Of a DNA stretch of 64,000 nt, positions 61,538 through 64,000 are shown piece by piece. The notes under the pieces are model-generated. The model was not told the DNA's origin and did not search any database. It saw nothing but the letters and a program-made list of their open reading frames with translations. The translations under genes were made by a program, and so were the position numbers. The first letter of the stretch is position 1. Every line of letters starts with the position of its first letter. Origin of the DNA: DATHTS01 sp965219305 (lineage in GTDB: Bacteria; Acidobacteriota; Blastocatellia; Pyrinomonadales; Pyrinomonadaceae); contig OZ244725.1 in the NCBI GenBank assembly GCA_965219305.1, positions 2,914,001-2,978,000 of the forward strand. Direction: 5' to 3'.

Positions 61538-63499
61538 ATGAAACGCTTTGCCTGTTTGTTTTTTACGGGACTTTTTGTCTGTTTGATTTTTACGAATTTT
61601 TCGATTGCTCAAGAAAACGCGCGAGATTCTGCAAAGGAGGAAAAAGTTTGGCAGGAATTGGAAAAAACTTCGCCCGAATCAGTTGAAAAGTTTAAAGCCG
61701 CAACCGTCGCTTTAGACACGCAAAATTATGAAGAAGCCGCCAAACTTTATAAGGAAGTTTTAGAAAAATCGCCCGATTTCGATCCAGTTCTGCGGCGTTT
61801 GGGCTACGCGCTGAATGCGACCGGAAAAAGAGAAGAAGGTTTAGCAATGACGCAAAAAGCGTTGAATAATGATCGAACGCCGGACAATCTGATGGGCAGG
61901 GCTTCGATCTTGCTTAATCCCGGTTTGAACGATCATCAGCCGACGGAAGCGGAACTTGGTCAGGCGTTTATGCTGGCAAAAGAAGCATTTGATAAACAGA
62001 CGGAATTTGATCCCGAATACGTCGCGGTTTATGCCCAATTATCTTTATACACCGATCACCTCGACGATTTTCGCAAAGCTGTCAATGCGTTAAAAAGCAA
62101 AACTCCCGATCTTCCCGTAACGCATTATTTTAACGGCATCCAACTTGCCAATGACGGAAATCTGGAAGCCGGAGAAGCAGAAATAAAAACCGCCGAAAGT
62201 CTCGGTTTGCCGCCGGAAGCGACAAAAGGCGTGCTTACGGCGATCGAGGAAGAAAAAGGAAACAGATATTTCGGACTGGGAAATTATTTTTATTACGGCA
62301 GTTTTTTCGTCGGCGCGTGGATTTTGGGTTTGGCGATTTTGTTTGTCGCCGGGAAAATTCTTTCGGCGAAAACTCTGAGTTCGATCGAGAGTTCAGACCC
62401 GAACGACATTACCGGCGGCGGACACGCCGGATTGCGGAACTTTTACAAAAAACTCATCGCCGTTGCGGGAGTTTATTATTACATTTCACAGCCGATCGTA
62501 ATGCTTTTGATAATCGTCGCAACAGGCGCGGTCGGATTTTTCTTTTTATGGATCGGACAAATTCCGATAAAACTTCTGCTCATCGTCGGATTTGTCGCGT
62601 TGGCGACGATCTTTTATATGATAAAATCGCTCATCATTCGCGCCAAACCGGAAGAGCCGGGACGAATTTTGAGCGAATCGGAAGCACCTGCTTTGTGGGC
62701 GTTGGTGCGAAAGGTCGCGGAAGATATAAATACTCGTCCGGCTGATGAAATCCGCATCACGCACGGCGCGGAAGTCGCCGTTTACGAACGCGGCGGCGTG
62801 ATTTCCAAAATGAACGATAACGCCGAACGTGTTCTGATCGTCGGACTCGCCGCGTTGCAAGGTTTCCGGCAAAATGCTTTTCGCGCCGTTCTCGCGCACG
62901 AATACGGACATTTCTCAAACCGCGACACGGCGGGCGGAAATATCGCTCTGCGCGTCAATATGGACATTATGCAGCTTGCCGAATCAATGGTAAACAGCGG
63001 CACGGCGACCGTCTATAACATCGCGTTTCAATTCCTGCGTTTCTATCATTTTCTTTTCCGCCGCATCACACACGGCGCGAGTCGTCTGCAAGAAATTTTA
63101 GCCGACCGCGTGGCTGTTTATCATTACGGCGCGGACGCTTTCCGCGAAGGCTTGAACCACGTCATCCGCCGCGACATCGAATTCAGCCACGTCGCCAACA
63201 GCGAAATCAGCGCGGCATACAGCGGCGGACGCGCTCTGAAAAATCTCTACGAATTGATGCCCGAAGGCGACGACATCACGAAAAGTCTCGAAGAAGAATT
63301 CAACAATTATATGTCGCGCCCGACGACCGAAGACGATTCGCACCCGAGTCCGCAAGACCGTTTCAAATTGATCGCCCCGATAAGATCGAAAGAATCTCTG
63401 CCGATTGACGGGCAAGTTTTGGATTTGTTCACCGACAAAGACGCTCTGACGCGCGAAATGAATGATCTGCTCGAACAAAGACTAAAGGCGATGGGTTAA
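61538..63499 (+). CDS. M48 family membrane metalloprotease with N-terminal TPR region
   Basis: 653 residues. Signal-like N-terminus (LFFTGLFVCLIFTNFSIAQ), TPR region (about residues 50-230: ATVALDTQNYEEAAKLYKEV, FDPVLRRLGYALNATGKREE), two to three membrane segments (about 250-273 and 310-365), then the peptidase domain with the zinc motif LAHEYGHFSNRDTAGG (about residue 453). M48 proteases degrade misfolded membrane and periplasmic proteins. Fusion with TPR at the N-terminus resembles BepA in reverse order. A proline/threonine-rich segment near DDSHPSPQDRF follows the motif. Confidence 0.88.
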   Translation: MKRFACLFFTGLFVCLIFTNFSIAQENARDSAKEEKVWQELEKTSPESVEKFKAATVALDTQNYEEAAKLYKEVLEKSPDFDPVLRRLGYALNATGKREEGLAMTQKALNNDRTPDNLMGRASILLNPGLNDHQPTEAELGQAFMLAKEAFDKQTEFDPEYVAVYAQLSLYTDHLDDFRKAVNALKSKTPDLPVTHYFNGIQLANDGNLEAGEAEIKTAESLGLPPEATKGVLTAIEEEKGNRYFGLGNYFYYGSFFVGAWILGLAILFVAGKILSAKTLSSIESSDPNDITGGGHAGLRNFYKKLIAVAGVYYYISQPIVMLLIIVATGAVGFFFLWIGQIPIKLLLIVGFVALATIFYMIKSLIIRAKPEEPGRILSESEAPALWALVRKVAEDINTRPADEIRITHGAEVAVYERGGVISKMNDNAERVLIVGLAALQGFRQNAFRAVLAHEYGHFSNRDTAGGNIALRVNMDIMQLAESMVNSGTATVYNIAFQFLRFYHFLFRRITHGASRLQEILADRVAVYHYGADAFREGLNHVIRRDIEFSHVANSEISAAYSGGRALKNLYELMPEGDDITKSLEEEFNNYMSRPTTEDDSHPSPQDRFKLIAPIRSKESLPIDGQVLDLFTDKDALTREMNDLLEQRLKAMG

Positions 63500-63568
63500 T
63501 TTTTTGTTTATAACATTTCAACATTCTGCAAAAAGTTCGGATAATAAAATATCTGAACTTTTTGCTTT

Positions 63569-64000
63569 ATGTTTCAATCAATCCATTTCAATTCCAAAGG
63601 ACGCGCGACAACAAATGCTTCTAAACCGGAAGTTACCGAAAAACTAAAAAACATTGTCGGCGCGGAAAATATCATCGTCGAACCGGAAAGAGTCGAGCCT
63701 TACGGCGCGGATGCGGTCAAGGAAAAGTTTCCGCCGGAAGCGGTGGTTTTTCCTGAAAATACGCGGCAGGTTTCCGACATTTTAAAACTCGCCAACGAAT
63801 TTCTTTTTCCCGTAACGGCGCGCGGCGGCGGTGTCGGTTACACGGGCGGCGCGGTTCCGGTTGACGGCGGAATTGTTGTCGGGACGGACAGAATGAATAA
63901 AATTATCGAGATCAACGCCGCCGATCTTTATGCCGTTTGCCAGCCGGGAATTACTACTTTTGAATTTCAACAGGCTGTGGAAAAATACGGGTTGCTTTTT
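63569..64000 (+). CDS. FAD-linked oxidase, GlcD-like (5' part)
   Basis: The first 144 residues are visible; the gene continues past the window. The PCMH-type FAD-binding domain is clear: PYGADAVKEKFPPEAVVFPE, then TARGGGVGYTGGAVPVDGGI (the pyrophosphate-binding loop) and MNKIIEINAADLYAVCQPG. This is the arrangement of glycolate oxidase subunit GlcD and D-lactate dehydrogenases. Short N-terminus without signal, so cytosolic. Its partner genes (glcE, glcF) would lie beyond the window. Confidence 0.85.
   Translation, partial: MFQSIHFNSKGRATTNASKPEVTEKLKNIVGAENIIVEPERVEPYGADAVKEKFPPEAVVFPENTRQVSDILKLANEFLFPVTARGGGVGYTGGAVPVDGGIVVGTDRMNKIIEINAADLYAVCQPGITTFEFQQAVEKYGLLF

Overview
The window reads as a chromosomal segment of an Acidobacteriota bacterium, most likely class Blastocatellia (subdivision 4, Pyrinomonadaceae-like). 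This is an inference from several features: a secreted VWFA-related protein of the acidobacterial type (45784-47964), three large TonB-dependent receptors that begin with a carboxypeptidase-regulatory-like domain (15305, 34907, 55029), Gram-negative envelope genes (lpxD, a PagL-like lipid A deacylase, a TonB-family protein), many secreted peptidases, and moderate GC. No rRNA, tRNA, CRISPR array, prophage or biosynthetic cluster was recognised. Most of the DNA is ordinary coding sequence.

Layout. 1-4571: the end of a radical SAM gene, a TPR protein and lpxD, then a complete IS4-family element (1673-2849) with a 9-bp target duplication, a small secreted protein, a DUF2784 membrane protein and a metallo-beta-lactamase-fold hydrolase. 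4650-4919: a 21-bp minisatellite. 4914-8170 (minus): recN, an R. etli-type asparaginase and an unknown protein in one tight operon. 8171-8604: a gene-free stretch with three consecutive hairpins, then a CI-like HTH regulator. 9067-13571: a GH57 glucan branching enzyme, a pesticin-like muramidase fused to an exported-looking domain, a small membrane protein and a DUF4912 protein. 13975-19321: an E1-alpha dehydrogenase subunit and a 1338-residue Oar-like receptor. 19409-33222 (all minus): a SNF2 helicase, S46 peptidase, phytanoyl-CoA-dioxygenase-like protein, M1 aminopeptidase, TonB-family protein and exported amidohydrolase. 33332-40833 (all plus): a BlaI-type repressor, an M56 membrane protease, a TonB-dependent receptor and a hemin-type ABC importer (substrate-binding protein, permease, ATPase). 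40851-64000: cdd, a lytic transglycosylase, a secreted protein of unknown function, the VWA protein, a YraN-like nuclease, a PQQ sugar dehydrogenase, an EamA exporter, aroC, a TPR protein, gamma-carbonic anhydrase, a PagL-like protein, a third receptor, a Tat-exported FAD enzyme, a 5'-nucleotidase, a TPR-M48 protease and the start of a GlcD-like FAD oxidase.

How it works together. The clearest functional unit is the uptake block 33332-40833: the receptor, lipoprotein, permease and ATPase form a complete outer-to-inner membrane import route, probably for heme, next to a two-gene repressor/protease switch. A TonB-family protein is encoded 3 kb away on the other strand. The receptor of this block and the unrelated receptor at 55029 share a 69-bp upstream element (49 of 69 positions identical, no gaps), which suggests common control.

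The most interesting observations are at the DNA or RNA level: this shared receptor element; two palindromic repeats inserted in frame into the M1 aminopeptidase; a family of dispersed 9-bp-periodic dyads; the three-hairpin module at 8257-8369; start codons buried in hairpins (the IS transposase and the DUF2784 gene); promoters that would give nearly leaderless mRNAs; and a minisatellite that is open in the frame of the upstream gene beyond a single stop codon. I did not find strong evidence for a wholly new multi-gene system.
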